DNA of 64,000 nt, taken from Desarmillaria ectypa. Its lineage: Eukaryota > Basidiomycota > Agaricomycetes > Agaricales > Physalacriaceae. Position numbers and translations under genes: made by a program. The number at the start of each line of letters is the position of its first letter. Within the stretch, counting starts at the first letter, position 1. The notes beneath the pieces are model-generated. The model was not told where the DNA came from and ran no database searches. It was given only the letters and a program-made list of their open reading frames with translations. This document shows positions 35,401-46,691 of this stretch, piece by piece. The DNA lies in assembly GCA_030407005.1 (NCBI GenBank), contig JAUDYN010000006.1, positions 62,001-126,000 of the forward strand, read 5' to 3'.

Positions 35401-37627
35401 ACCGCTTGTTAGCTACCAATTACCCGTGAACAAGCCGAACTCACTCACGGTACTACTCGGTTCATACAGACACTCTAGTTTACCATTTCTCAGGCTATAC
35501 GCACGGTTTCACATGATATATCGCCCTTCTGGTCTTGTTCTGTATTAATGTGCAAGATAAAGTGGTCCAGAGAATGACTCCTGTCGCCTCATCAGGTCCA
35601 AGTATACTATCAAAAAAAGACCGAGATTCGCACCTGCAGCCATATAGGGCATAATTCTGAACCATGAGAGAAAGTATTTCGAGAACAGTGCAGAGGAAAG
35701 ACACGGTCGGCAGTAGAGCCTGCTGCGTACGTCGTGATGGTGGTGGTTTGAGTTTGAAAAAGGACCCGGCCCGTGATCCGGAGAGTATAGGGTCTTTCAT
35801 CACTTGTCCATCACACTGTTCGTACATCCCCGTCGGCCGACCATCTTGACTCTGCTGTGTTTATGTCTGGCTGCTTTATATCCGATACCCCTACAGAAGT
35901 ACCACCGGCCTAAGTAGCCCCTCTACTCGTGTCTCTTTCTTTTACCATTCAAATTTCCTTCCAGCTTCCTTACACAGTTACCCTGCTAGGGGGGCTGTTG
36001 CCACAATTCCATGAAGAAAATTTGGTCGTTCCTGCTCCACCATAAACGAGCATCTGCCGTTATTGATGCTTCTACTCATCCTTTTTCTCAGAATGCGCAT
36101 CGAGTCCGGGTCTGGTCGTGGAGATTTACCTCACGTGTTGTAACTAACTGTTCAATTTCACGTCTACCTGTAACGTCATATTCGCCTCGGAAACTCACAG
36201 GAACTCAGCTGCTCGACCTGCTGAGTACCCACCGACGAGCTAGACCTTGTCGAACCCGTGTGAAATAGACATGTGGATGGGCGCTTTGCGAAATAGCAGT
36301 CATGGGGCTGCCGGGACTCGTACGTGAAGTAAACGATAGGCCTCCTCTTCTGAGCATCGACCTTCTTACCTGTGAGTCTGTCTCAATGTCTCGCCATCCG
36401 CCGTGGAGTGGGAGGAACCAAGTTATCTCATTTTTCTATGCGCGAAGCTGCCAATCTGGCTTTTTAATATTAGTCTACGTGGAATTCGTGCATTTAGTGC
36501 TGTCAGATGTTTGAACGTGCTGCCATTCTTTGGTACATGCAAGAAAACTGATTTGCTGCGGCGCAATATGCTGACCCGTTGAATCTGATCGTCCCTATCT
36601 GTCTATGTAGGGGACGTAGACATCATCTTCTTTTACCCAACATTTGTGAAGGGAATGAACCATACGTCTTTGTCGGACGGTGTCTCGTAACAAAGGAGTT
36701 CTAGCGCAAATATACATTCAATCGGTTTGAATGCCATTACTAGCCAAGCCATAGGTAAGGGGGTAGGGGGTTCACACAAGACTAGGATGCTAAGTTGACA
36801 TCACAAGCCTTCCTGGTGTCATTCATTAATCGCGCATATTAGGACAAACGAAACGCCATCCGGCGATTGAGGGAAGAGAACCAGGCGCCTCGCGCCATAG
36901 CTCGCCAGAGCAAAGCCATTTAGCGAGTCCATAATAGCTGTCCCTTCACATTCCTAGCCCAGAGAGTGCAGATGAAGTCACGAGCTCCAAAAAAAACTAG
37001 TCCACGAAGAAACGATCCCCAAAACCAAAAAAAAACATGAAACATCACGCGCACCCCATCAGTTGCACAATATTCGTACTCTGTCTGACTGGTCAAGGAA
37101 CAGATCTATACATGCCTGCCGCACCAAGCCGGTAGCACGTTCGACCCCAGGGCACACGTCAATGTTCTCTGAGTTAATCTCCGTGTGAAGAGAAGCCCAG
37201 AGCTCCGGAAAAGGGAAAAAAAAAACAAAAAACAAACAAACAAAAATATATTCACTCCGCGACGGTCGCGGAACGACGACGGGGGAACTTTCTCCATTAA
37301 AAGAAATTCTTTAGACTGGGAGGGTCTGAAGCAGTTCTTGTGATCACCCAAAACGGACGAAAGATTTTGCGGGCGGATCCACTTTGCCCACCAAAAGGAG
37401 TCCATTGTCTGAGGAACATAACAGTCGGAGTCACGGCGTTTGAGATGGATCTAGAGTGACCATATGACTGTCCTAAACGTGGCATTATGACGGCAAATTA
37501 TTGCGAAGTCTGAGCGTAACAGGAATTGAAAAGGGCGTCACGCCTGATTGCCCTTGTATAGCGCCATCGCACCAACGGTGATCTCGAGTCATTTTTCTTC
37601 CTTCCCCTTCGTTATAAACTGGCATCC
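32461..37627. other. Long stretch without assignable genes (5.2 kb)
   Basis: Membrane-like fragments appear on the minus strand at 33465-33902 (FPLAAFNAILIVRDEVL) and 35495-35827 (LLPTVSFLCTVLEILSLMVQNYALYG). Each could be an exon of a decayed integral-membrane gene, but I could not assemble partners. Plus frames at 33773-34114 and 35037-35347 lack motifs. 34503-34555 resembles 39448-39500 (gcgtccggc...gtgccgtgtaatgatga). 36961-37260 is purine-rich with several poly-A runs. No LTR ends or tRNA found. Confidence 0.35.
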
Positions 37628-38455
37628 ATGGAGAATCTGATGAAACGACGACGCTCAGAGGCTTCTCGCGACAGAGAAAGAGGCATGTCCGCTCTCGGCG
37701 CCAAGATCAACCGAGCCCTTAGCGGGGAGAGCAACAAGAACAGACTCGCAGACAGAGAATCATTCGCCAGCACACTCGTAGAGGAACCAAGTGAGTCCTA
37801 GAATCCATTTTATGCAGGAGATGGTGGTGGTAAGAGGCAGAGATAAGGCTCCGGGTTCTTATCTCTGCCCGCGGGCGTCCTAATCGCTTGCATTTTTTCC
37901 TTATCGCTGGCTCTTATCGTAAAACGCCATCTCGTGATTTCCTTCTATTTCATGCACGTATGCTTACGGGGTTGTCGCAGGCGTCCCTACGAATGGTCGC
38001 AAGCCGCTGGTACGTGCCATTTTGCTCGCGCTGGGTGCAGGCGCTGACTCTGCCTTGGCAGGCCTCATTTGGCCGCGGCGGTCTAGGAAACATTCGTCCT
38101 CAACCTTCACCGCCAATTCCACAATCACCTTCAGATGAATCAGAGCTGCGAGGCAGAGACCGTACCATCAACCCCCACATCCAACACCAAAAGGTGAACA
38201 AGCCCTTTTTTTCCTGGCGCGTCCGAGTCTCACTATTTACAATAGCTGGTCTCCACAGGCCGTGGAGGGGCGGGGAATTTCCGCACAGCGTCAAACTCAC
38301 CGCATGAGAACATAAACATAATCAGGAAGCAGTCGAAGAGCAACGATGTAGAATCGCGTTCATCCGGCCGGGGGGGCTTAGGAAATATCACTCGTATTGG
38401 CGGAGTTCATGAGCCTAGCACGACCTCCAAAAACTCTTCCACTGCGCACCGATAG
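37628..38455 (+). CDS. DUF3602 (PAR32-like) glycine-motif protein (4 exons)
   Basis: Model: exons 37628-37790, 37981-38009, 38062-38193, 38246-38455; 177 residues. The protein has three copies of the DUF3602 signature: FGRGGLGNI, TGRGGAGNF and SGRGGLGNI, separated by Ser/Pro-rich, probably disordered sequence. It begins with a basic helix (MKRRRSEASRDRERG). The family is small, disordered and phosphorylated; the yeast member Par32 acts under nitrogen/TORC1 signalling, so a regulatory role is the family-level expectation only. Introns 2 and 3 are each 52 bp; intron 1 (190 bp) is unusually long here and may hide a micro-exon near 37827. The last exon begins after caatag rather than ctccacag, because only that choice keeps the GRGG frame. 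Confidence 0.75.
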
Positions 38456-39585
38456 GTAAGAGAAATCACCATCGTATCACTTGCCCACACTGATTATCTG
38501 GTCTTCAGGTGGGTAGCCGCAGCTTTAATTACATTTGTAACATAGAAAATCGATGTACAACGACCGGGTAATTTATTCAGGACAACTCTTCCCTCTCCAC
38601 ATTACTTTCTGCTTCAAATGTGGATTGCTGAAGGACCCTTTCATAACCACAACTACGGAGCTCCGTTGAAGAGGAGCGAGTAATGCCTGGAAAATGCTTA
38701 TACCAATTTACATACGTAACGCGTTGGACCCGTCCACTCTGGAGCACACTGCGCCTGGATATCCGATCAGTGAATGACCATTTGTCCCAAAAGACGTATG
38801 GCAACGGGTCATGAGGTCACAATTGGAAATGCACTGTTCTAGCGGACTTCGTATAGAAAGAGACTTTTCAGGGTCGCGTGGTTGCATGCTAAGCGTGAAT
38901 TCGCCGGTACTCGAGGGAAATTGTAAAGTAACGAACGTGTATACTGAGATCCGGCAAAAGCACATTGACTAGACTTGGGTCTACTCTTAATGAACTTGCA
39001 GGCCTTGGGCTAGACGATCAGTTAACCTCCCGACCGTGTCGTCCATGAGGTTTCAGGACGAATGGCGCCACTGTCTTGCGATGTAGCGCATGTGAACAGG
39101 CCACAGCGCACATTGTGGGGCTCCCGGGAATTTTTCAAAGAGCACTAGTTGCCTGCGAAATGAGTGTAGTTTTTAGAACCTGGAGGACTTGACATACAGT
39201 ATCAAGCTTTATGACATGCTTTTGGCAAAGAAGTCGGACACCCAGCGAGAACAATCACTCTGAAAGTGCTGCAGACATATATTTCACACTAACCGAATAG
39301 TGTGTGTGTTCGGTACCTGCACCCAAGATCAGTGGAATGGTCCAATGGGATGAGTCACCACAAAGCGAGTTCAGTAAAGATCAGTACCCAACGATCATGG
39401 TAGTGAGGATAATTGAATCTCGTAGTGCAGTTGCCTGTATCATACCTTGCGTCCGGCATGTCTGAAGGAACCCGTGCCGTGTAATGATGAGATCATGATG
39501 ACCCTGTAAAATACAAAATGAAATAGTCATCTTCTTAGAATCAGTTAATCTATTTTATGCGATGGGCAACCTTTGAGTTTCTTCT
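38456..39585. other. No recognisable gene (1.1 kb)
   Basis: Minus frames at 38577-38965 lack motifs. The only structure seen is the 53 bp block 39448-39500 shared with 34503-34555. Confidence 0.35.
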
Positions 39586-39833
39586 TGTTGGAATTTGAGA
39601 GTTGAGCCGAGATGATGGCAATCCGGCATCATGCCGAACTTGCTGATTAATGGAGAAGTATTAGGAAACTTGTAGAAGATTCTAGTAAATTAGCATCTAG
39701 TATATAAGTAGGTACAGTAGTGTACATCTGCATGCGTTTGCAGAGCTCAGCCAATCGCAATACTATTGGCCTGACACCGCACATGTACTAACTGGGAACG
39801 AACTGATCTCCTCATCCCCCATTTTTCACAACA
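39586..39833 (+). mobile_element. Solo LTR, family 1, copy B (TSD CTTCT)
   Basis: A 248 bp copy of the LTR at 18923-19170 with the same TGTTGG...CACAACA ends. Its own perfect 5 bp target duplication is CTTCT (39581-39585 and 39834-39838). The different target sites show two separate insertions, although both lie a few hundred bases outside the left edge of an arm of the inverted duplication and in the same orientation. Confidence 0.9.
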
Positions 39834-40177
39834 CTTCTCTCAAGGGCTGAATGTTCTACAGTTGTAGACTTTCGTCCTTACCACGAAATGCAATTAAAGA
39901 GACCCTGGTAATCATAAGTTTACGGAATGTCACGGATGTGAGGTACGATCTAAGTCAAGATAAAAACATAGAACTACTTGAACATCCCGACGTCATCTCA
40001 TCACATCAAAATACCAGCATACTGTATCTTTTTGTGTATAAGTCAACACACGGTGCATCACAGATCATCAGCACCAATCGGCTATATGCCATGATGATCG
40101 TAAACACGGCCTTTTTCACTGCTGGAAGATTTCAGAAAAGATGAGATAGTAGTATAAATAAGGCTCTTGGAATATCC

Positions 40178-41410
40178 ATGGCTCACTATCCCCTCGTCAT
40201 GAATACCCCACTTGAAATCACACTGCAAAAGAGCCTTGACAAACGAGCCAAGATTGGCATGCCAGTGCTCGATCTTCTTCGTCCAGCACTCACCACCAAC
40301 GTCCCCGACTTCTTCTCCAATGATTACCTCTCCATCACCACCAATCCACAGCTGAATGGCAATATCCTCAGCGCGCTGATCCCATCAAAGAAACTGCTTG
40401 GCTCTACTGGCTCTCGTCTGCTTAACGGGAACAGCCCAAGTCATGCTGAGACGGAGAAGTACCTCCAGTCTCATTTCAACGCTCCTTCTGCGCTCATGTT
40501 CACCTCCGGCTACGACGCCAACGTTGCGTTCTTCGGAAGTGTACCCCACTCAGAGGACATCATCGTCTTCGATGAACTGATCCACGCGTCAGTGAGGGAT
40601 GGGATCGCGGCAGCACGAACGCGTAACACGTACGTCTTTTCGCATAACTCTGTCGCGTCGTTCGAGAGCTGCATAGCGGAGCTCTTGAAAAAGCTTCCGC
40701 AGACTTTAGCTGGAAAATTGACGGTCTTTGTCGCAGTGGAAAGTTTGTACAACGCGAATGGGGATTTCTCTTCTTTGCCGCAGGCCGTTGACATTCTTTA
40801 AGGTGACTTGAACCATATTATCAGTCGTCATTCTCACGTCACCAATTATCCGGAAGTACCTTATCAATTATGCTCGACCTCTAATTTACACGACATCGAT
40901 GCCCCATCTCCAACTGATAGCAATCAGAACCGTATTTGAGTTCATTTCGAGCTCTGAAGGTGATAAGGTGAGGATCCTGGTCCGTGCCTTTTTGAGTAAA
41001 TTGCTAACGTACGTTATAGCTTCGGAAACAAGTTTACGAGCGCAGCCAGTACTTTGCTACGAAACTTGGGCTGGGTTTGAAAAAACGTTCCAGAAACTGT
41101 CCTTGCGATGTGTGGGACTGACAGAAGCAAAGACCCTGTTGTCTCACCAGTATTCCCATTGCTCACGAGCCAGTCGATGAAGCTCGCGAAATATCTAAAT
41201 TCAAAAGGATACACCGTGCAGTCGATTCCTTTTCCCGTCTTACCGAGGGGACCGGAGCGCATACGAGTGGTGATCCATGCAGAAAACACTCTCAGCGATA
41301 TCGACATATTCATTGCTATCCTCTTTGATTGGGTGATGTCTGATGGGTATCCGAAGAATATCGTTGGCACATCACTGAACATAGTTCTAGTGCATGTTGT
41401 AAAGGACTAA
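40178..41410 (+). pseudogene. Alpha-oxoamine synthase pseudogene (arm B)
   Basis: The first 200 residues are nearly identical to the intact synthase, including the HASVRDGIAAAR block. The frame then stops at VDIL-taa (40799-40801). Here about 0.2 kb has been deleted compared with arm A: cgttgacattct is joined directly to ttaaggtgacttg, which in arm A lies inside the first intron. The loss removes the VVVDEAHTTG block and the PLP lysine motif, so the product could not be catalytic. Exon 2 and exon 3 sequences follow (40820-41410) but carry a second lesion, an extra A in the poly-A run at about 41079-41085 that shifts the frame, and a diverged C-terminus. Confidence 0.88.
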
Positions 41411-41921
41411 CATAAAGTATCAGGGTGAAGAGGAGACGATATTAATGTGGGATAATATGCTTAGAATCAATCAGTGACAGTAGTGATTCTTTATCGTGGA
41501 AAATAGCACATAACGTACCTCCAGAATGTCCACTGAACACTGAGAATAGTATACAAGAGGCGGATGGCTTGAAATTGATAGCCTAATTTTGTCTGGTATG
41601 CGTTGGAAAATAGGGCATTGTGGTCACGAGGGGGTCTAAGGACTTTACTAGCATACCACTTAGGAATAAGCTCCCTGGATGCGAGCACTGAACGTGGCTT
41701 GGCGGAGAGCCCGAAACGGCTGTTTTTGGCTTGTCTTGACTCTTAACTCTGATGGACAAGGGGAGAAAGTTTCCAAGCCAAAAATATTATGAGTCGGGCC
41801 GGAGTTGGCGGTGATGTTAACACTAAACGGAGAGGATCAAAGCACGGCACTACGGCATCTCCCGGGCCAACGTTTCCGATTCCGTTCCACCACGACCACT
41901 ACCAGTCTATCACCTTGCTCA

Positions 41922-43134
41922 ATGGGCAGGGTGAAATCGTGGTTCTACGCCGTTAAAATGAGACGAACCAATGGCATCTACTCATCATGGTATGCTCAAT
42001 ACCGACATCCCAACAAATTTTCCAGTTTAACGCTGCGTTTTTCATAGGGTTAGATGTCAGCTCCAGAGTAATGGATCCCCCGGGAGCAAGTACAAGAGGT
42101 TCGCAGTTAAAAAGGATGCCGAAAAATATATTGTATTTATTCCCGTCATCCGCAGTGCCTTCTCCAAGAAGACAGTTGGATACTACGACGTAATAGCTGG
42201 GAGGAATAAGGGTATCTAGCCTACATGGTACGTCTTATGGTTTCTGTCAAGTGGAAAAGGATCCCAATCACCTGCATGCAGGACCGAATGCAAAAGATAG
42301 ATCATACGACTCTCGAGACGCAAGTACAAGAAGTTCCCTACGAGGAGCAAGGCAGAAGAGTATGTCGGCGTAGGTCCGCTTTTGAGGATCAGGCCAACTA
42401 GCGACACTGTGACTGTGTACTGTGATGGTGCCTGCAGAGGGAATGACAAGAGTGGCGCTATTGCGGGCGCAGGTATTTGGTGCGGCCATAGTTATTAACG
42501 GTGAGTAAGGCTATCATTCTATCAAAACGGCACTGACAGACATTTATTTCGCAGTAACATCTCGGAACGATATCCGGGGAGGCAGTACAATAACTGAGCA
42601 GAACTATCAGTCAGTGGAGAAGATATTCGTTTGATTTCGTCGATTCTCAATGACTCCTTCGACAGGTCCTTGTATGCATCCACAAACAATGAATGTAGAG
42701 ACCCCTTTTACCGTCATCGAGGCTGATTCAAAGTACTTAATCAGCTGCATGGTAACCGTATTTCCCTTCTACCATCCCTATTCCCATCCCCATCCATCCT
42801 TCTAGGCATCGAAACCTGGCTATGTAAATAGTGGCTGAATGGTTTTATGAGGAGCAAACGCAAACCCTTCGAGAACGGGCCGATCATTTGCTACCTTGCG
42901 GAGCTCCATGAGAGAACGCATCGCTTCGGACGAAAGGCAGCTCTCGACTACGTTCCAGAGCATACAGTCGTGGAAGGGAATGAAGAAGCACATCTATACG
43001 CCACGGAAGGTGCGTATCTCGCAGAGGTTGAGGAGCCAGACTGGGTCGCTCTGAGGAGTGAGCTGGATGTGAAGCTGGCGGAGAGAGTGCGGAAATTGCT
43101 AGAGGGTGAATTTTTTTGCCGTATTTGTCGCTGA
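41922..43134 (+). pseudogene. Ribonuclease H1 pseudogene (arm B)
   Basis: Homologue of the intact RNase H1 at 22687-23920. Recognisable parts are MGRVKSWFYAVKMRRTNGIYSSW (first hybrid-binding domain), YCDGACRGNDKSGAIAGAG (catalytic strand), SNISERYPGRQYNN and the DYVPEHTVVEGNEEAH block. Nonsense changes occur at 42217-42219 (a tyrosine codon in the second hybrid-binding domain is now TAG) and 42595-42597 (the arginine of NNRAEL is now TGA). The last catalytic Asp is changed to His and the flap-loop glycine to Glu. It is clearly dead. Confidence 0.85.
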
Positions 43135-43502
43135 TGAAGCTGAAGTCCTCATATATCATAGACAAAGTGTGACGTTTTCTTTGTGACCGCTGAGTAGCGA
43201 CAGAAAATTCCATGGCAGTGATGGATAAACTTCGGCTCTTTGAAAGTCATTTCAACCGCCGAGGACACCGGTGGCCCCAGTGCTGTGCCTTTCAGTGCTA
43301 CAAGCAAACCTTACCTGACATCCCTGATTTTCTCCATCGCCCGTTCGATCGTAATCGTCTCCGGACGCGCCCGATCATCACCCGATGTCGAGGCCTTCGT
43401 CTGACGAACAAAGAAGGATGTGGCCGATAGTACCGGAGAAACTATGATTACATTAGCAGATATCATCGTCGATAATAATTCTTTGACACGGACACGTGTA
43501 CA

Positions 43503-43693
43503 TGTTGTGATATTCCGGTGATATGGCATGTCTCGGCATGCTTAGTAAGAGGAGGAAATGGGCAGAAAGTACTAGATTTAGTAGTAAATAGTATAAATAC
43601 AAGGCATAGGCAGAGGAAGCTCCTCGTGAGTTTGTCTACCTCGTGACTAACAGCCTAACAGCTGGAGTGCAACTGCATTCAAATCACAATACA
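43503..43693 (+). mobile_element. Solo LTR, family 2, copy A (TSD TGTACA)
   Basis: A 191 bp LTR that begins TGTTGTGATATTCC and ends AATCACAATACA; its two ends are short inverted repeats of each other (TGT..TGTGAT / ATCACA..ACA). It is flanked by TGTACA on both sides (43497-43502 and 43694-43699), one base longer than the usual five, perhaps by chance. It contains a tataaatac element. A related LTR of about 199 bp lies at 62822-63020. It sits inside arm B only. Confidence 0.8.
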
Positions 43694-44322
43694 TGTACAT
43701 TTTGAGTTGGAGGTAGTCAAGCAGACTGGCTCTAGGATGTGTTCAGTCAGCAGGCTTTGTTTCCTGGCCTTGGTTATAGAGTTGCCATATGTTGACTAGC
43801 AGTTAAACAGAGGTGGCCGAATGCAGGGCTGAGGAACTTCAAAGCGGGAGGTAGGATAACGGGGACTTTGTTGAAGGGTTAGATTGATGTTTGCACTTTT
43901 CATCTGTCTTAAGCTCACGAAGCTTTACAGATATGATCTAGCCGTGCTGAACACACATTTTGGTTTCGGCGTCGTTGATCCTAGTTGATGGAAACGATCA
44001 TGCCATTGATGCCGTGCGCATCAATACGAACAAACTCTTTCGCCGACGTATTCCCACCCTGGAGGGTTTCCCAGGAACAGTTCTACAGTTCACTTCAATC
44101 AGTATCACTTGCCCGTCGCTGGTCTGTCTCGTATCAACAGTCGGCCAGGTTACGAATTGCAATGAGCTTGGGAAATTGCTACGAGCTCGGGCCAAGCTAA
44201 ACTGAGTTTGACATGGCTGTAGCGCAGGGATGTTCATGTCAGCCTTCTTTTGTTTGCACCCCCAAAAGCATACAGCCCCTTCAATCATTCAGTGTGCGAA
44301 GACCTGATCCACGGAGCTGGAC

Positions 44323-44358
44323 GCAGAAGATCTGCAGGATCCTGTGCAGATCTTCTGC
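44323..44358. repeat. Short perfect palindrome
   Basis: Arms gcagaagatctgca (44323-44336) and tgcagatcttctgc (44345-44358) flank an 8 bp centre containing GGATCC. The matching place in arm A (about 21466-21508) keeps a degenerate version (tgcggcagatctgccg...gcggatcttctgc), so it predates the duplication. Confidence 0.6.
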
Positions 44359-44597
44359 AGATGCGGGCAAATGGAAGGGCATCATAAATCATCGGGTTGG
44401 CATAATGGAAGCAATGTAAGTACATAGGTCATAAGAGAAAGAAAAGAAACGATGACTGTGTTACAAAATGACGCATAAATAATTGCAGGTATAAGTTAAC
44501 TACTGCGCGATGATTAGAGAAAGATAAACGTATCCGATGCGTGCGTGAGCTTCTGAGAGAAAGTGAAAACGAAAATGTTCGAGGGGCGACATCCAAA

Positions 44598-45272
44598 TCA
44601 TAGAATGTTCATAACCCACACGTCATGGCCTTTGGTGCTAGGCGAAAGCCCAGCAAATCTCGTACGCCCCATGAAAAAGTCAACCCGCTTGACACCAGCC
44701 TTCTTCTCCTCATACGACCCACTCCGGCTCTTTATGCGCCTATATCTCTGCTCATAGGCCTCCGTCACTCTTCGCACTTCCGTCTTCGAGGGAAGTCCGT
44801 AGAACTCAGCGGGAGATATGTTCTCCCTAAGCCCATTGTACATCCCGTGGAGGACATCAGACACAGTGACATAGGTGCCGTTCAGTAATGGACGGGCAGA
44901 TATTCGCCAGGGGAGATGGGGAGATGTGAGCGTTAGATGAGATACCGGCGGTGAAATGGCGGACTCGTAGAGTGAGTTGGGTCGGGAAGAAAGGGTAGAA
45001 TAGGATGTGGTTATGGTGGAAGGATGATTTATGAGGTCGTAGTTGATTGCAGGGGGTTTTGCGACTGTTAGCAGTGAATGCGCCTGTGGAATGACCCGTA
45101 TTCTTGGTCTGGGAAGTGTGTATGGGGTCGGACCTGGAAGTCGCGGCTCATGTCGCGACGACGAGCCTCTCGACGAAGGTGATGTTGAGGACGTTTTGGC
45201 GGGGGAAGGTGTCGAGGGCACCTTGTACGTCTGGTTGAGGGCAAAGCGAACTTGTTTTTGCTTGCCTGGCAT
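44598..45272 (-). CDS. DUF6699 domain protein, arm B (open, single exon)
   Basis: 224 residues on the minus strand, starting MPGKQKQVRFALNQTY. Nearly identical to the arm A protein (20575-21231) through the DUF6699 domain (PWRISARPLLNGTYVTV, GMYNGLRENISPAEF, KRVDFFMGRTRFAGL). Differences are concentrated in the disordered N-terminal third, including two small in-frame insertions (KQ and a SSRGS-like stretch). In-frame indels and an intact C-terminus suggest the copy is still under some constraint, unlike the other two genes of this arm. Confidence 0.8.
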   Translation of the reverse strand: MPGKQKQVRFALNQTYKVPSTPSPAKTSSTSPSSRGSSSRHEPRLPGPTPYTLPRPRIRVIPQAHSLLTVAKPPAINYDLINHPSTITTSYSTLSSRPNSLYESAISPPVSHLTLTSPHLPWRISARPLLNGTYVTVSDVLHGMYNGLRENISPAEFYGLPSKTEVRRVTEAYEQRYRRIKSRSGSYEEKKAGVKRVDFFMGRTRFAGLSPSTKGHDVWVMNIL

Positions 45273-45348
45273 CGTAGGTCAGGAAAGAGGGGAATGAAAA
45301 AAAAAGTTTACTGACTCGAATCTTTATATAGGTCGAACCTGATGCGTA

Positions 45349-45770
45349 TTGAAGCAATGTCCCGCCCACAGCACAGCTCTTCCCGAATCCCTAAAAGGGA
45401 TATTCAGGAAAAGATACTCACCTTATCATCTACACAGCCTCGTTAGCGTAATGCTCCGGTACCAGATGACGTCTGACATACACATTCTGTGTTGGTCGGC
45501 CACCGCAATCCAAGATCCTAATGCACCCCAAGGCGGATGGTATGGCTACGGAACTGCGTTCCCACAGGCTAACACCGCGCGCAATCAAATATTGCCCCTG
45601 CCAAATGTAAGAAGCGAAGCACATAGGAGATCGCGGAAGGAGGACGGAATCCTTGGAGGACGAAAATATGAAACTGTTCATTCACTGGGAGGAGCGCTGG
45701 GTGATACTCCTGGACCACGGATGCTTATCCTTGCCCGCCACAAGACCGACAATGTAGGGAACATTTAGGA
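45349..45770. other. Conserved but unassigned segment in arm B
   Basis: Counterpart of 20100-20470. Again open on both strands (139 codons plus, 83 codons minus) with GGWYGYGTAFPQ in the plus frame. Differences from arm A are mostly non-synonymous in either frame, so no coding claim is made. 45863-46390 continues the homology to arm A at 19630-19970 without a recognisable gene. Confidence 0.45.
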
Positions 45771-46691
45771 AGGAGAGGACCATGGATATGGTTTATAGGA
45801 CGTGACTAGATGCTAAAAATTCTTCGGGGGAGCTCCATTAGAGCAAAGACACCCAAGCGTCTCTAAGCGCTCACCTGACCGTGACGCCTCACGCAGAACA
45901 CGTTGCAGATCCCACATACAACGACTGCCTTTGGAAGGCACGAGGCTAGGAGATCCCGGAAAGTGGAGATAGCACGAGGTCCGCATGATGACAAATTCCC
46001 GCCGACAAATTTTTGGTGGGAAGTGCTGTAGAGCGAACGACTGGCACAGAATACAATGTCAAGCCACACGGAAAATAGGTTCCGGTATCTGATTCGTGGA
46101 CAGCCTTGGGTGGCCTACAATATCCTGATGACCAGATTCGTTTGAATAGAAAGTGCGTCGCGAAGACCAGACAATGAATAACTAAGCGCCTTCAAACAAG
46201 TCGTTCTAAGTAAAGTGGAAGGTATCTTCAGTGCCGTTTCCGTGTCAACATGAATAGCCTTGTGCTGATTGGACCGCCTATGCAACTGAAACAATAAAAC
46301 AAGAAAGGCAAACAGACAACAGAGCGTACATTTTAGATCCAACAGAAATCCAGTACCCTAACTCCTTGTTCCGCAGTCAATACAATGGAAGAAAGGGTCG
46401 GCACCGCTGAGACCGTGAGTATTTCGTCGCTTTCTGCGGCGTAGCGAAGACCGTGGAAACAACAAAGTGTCATTTGGACCACTGCCCATCACTGATCAGT
46501 TAGCACTGCATCGCCAGATTTTGTAGATACGGCTCCATGATTTTCATAACCGAAATTTTCGACCACTATCCAGAATTGCGATGTATGTCAATCAGGCTAA
46601 CAAGACTATACTGGGCATTTGGGGGTTTGCACAGAATCATGATGACAGTGCGAGAAAGAAAACAAGATAAGGATATCCTAAGGTTAGGGTT

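Larger units (their letters stand above)
40120..46390 (-). repeat. Inverted segmental duplication, arm B
   Basis: Reverse-complement partner of 19630-25875. Gene order along the plus strand is oxoamine synthase pseudogene, RNase H1 pseudogene, a spacer carrying a solo LTR absent from arm A, DUF6699 gene, and the unassigned segment at 45.35-45.77 kb. Identity is highest over the DUF6699 and synthase genes and lowest in the 43.7-44.2 kb spacer. The LTR at 43503 inserted after the duplication because arm A lacks it. Confidence 0.88.

Noticed and set aside
38246..38300. Use of the acceptor ctccacag (38251-38258) for the last DUF3602 exon
   Set aside because: It would put the GRGGAGNF motif out of frame; the caatag acceptor at 38240-38245 keeps it and gives a 52 bp intron.
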